Shown one piece after another: positions 5,620 to 5,704 of a stretch of DNA of 5,704 bases. Made by a program: the position numbers and the translations under genes. A model generated the notes under the pieces. It was not told the DNA's origin. It saw nothing but the letters and a program-made list of their open reading frames with translations, and made no database searches. The stretch is from Pseudomonadota bacterium. GTDB taxonomy: Bacteria > Bdellovibrionota > UBA1018 > CAIMNF01. Position 1 is the first letter of the stretch. Each line of letters opens with the position of its first letter. The DNA lies in contig JAIXVT010000345.1 of assembly GCA_027482725.1 (NCBI GenBank), positions 1 to 5,704 on the forward strand, given 5' to 3'.

Positions 5620-5704
5620 CTTTAAGATTCCAATAAATCCAAAAAAATCCTAAAATCATCGTGAAAGCCAAGCAAATTGCCGCTTTTTCATCTTTTACCG
5701 TCCC
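5620..5704. other. Right-hand tail with no supported gene
   Basis: The first half is AT-rich, with an A7 run at 5641-5647. I see no hairpin with a U-run to terminate the tRNA transcript. A GTG at 5661 opens a plus-strand frame (MKAKQIAAFSSFTV) to the window edge. The minus strand has an open frame that continues into the tRNA. Neither has a ribosome binding site or enough length to call. Confidence 0.4.

Noticed and set aside
5661..5704. Start of a plus-strand CDS from GTG 5661 (MKAKQIAAFSSFTV)
   Set aside because: It has only 14 complete codons before the window edge and no Shine-Dalgarno sequence. Not enough to call.
5620..5704. Minus-strand hydrophobic open frame entering from the right edge (includes AAICLAFTMILGFFWIYW)
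   Set aside because: It looks like a transmembrane segment, but the frame runs into the tRNA gene without a stop first, which is unlikely for a real gene end.
1..5704. CRISPR arrays, insertion sequences, toxin-antitoxin or defence genes
   Set aside because: Both strands were read for spaced direct repeats, terminal inverted repeats, transposase motifs and small gene pairs. None was seen.

Overview
The window comes from a Gram-negative-type bacterial chromosome with roughly even GC content. Its centre is a compact five-gene operon on the minus strand, read from about 4753 down to 189. The order is a methylglutaconyl-CoA hydratase (liuC-like), a biotin carboxylase, a separate biotin carboxyl carrier protein, hydroxymethylglutaryl-CoA lyase (mvaB/liuE) and a PlsC-type acyltransferase. 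The first four match the lower leucine-catabolism (liu) module. Methylcrotonyl-CoA carboxylase makes methylglutaconyl-CoA, LiuC hydrates it to HMG-CoA, and the lyase splits HMG-CoA into acetoacetate and acetyl-CoA. The biotin-bearing alpha subunit of the carboxylase, usually one polypeptide of about 650-670 residues, is here two ORFs. The carboxyltransferase beta subunit (liuB) and isovaleryl-CoA dehydrogenase (liuA) are not in the window, and the operon begins at liuC, so they must lie elsewhere or be absent.

Layout: 1-118 is the 3' end of an unidentified plus-strand gene. 119-188 is a short convergent gap with a long hairpin. 189-4753 is the operon, in which every gene junction can be read as a 4-nt NTGA stop/start overlap. 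4754-4911 is a divergent intergenic region with an AT-rich stretch and a perfect 15-bp palindrome. 4912-5499 is a plus-strand MarC-family membrane protein. 5545-5619 is a tRNA-Arg(CCU) gene with encoded CCA. 5620-5704 is a short tail with no gene I can support.

Taxonomy cannot be fixed from this sequence. A branched-chain acyl-CoA degradation operon, mixed GC content, extensive NTGA coupling and CCA encoded in the tRNA suit a proteobacterial or Bdellovibrionota-like organism, but this is a weak inference. I see no mobile element, CRISPR array or defence system. The most notable points are the split carboxylase subunit, the uniform NTGA junctions, and the lipid acyltransferase coupled to a leucine-degradation operon. 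I found no clearly novel system.
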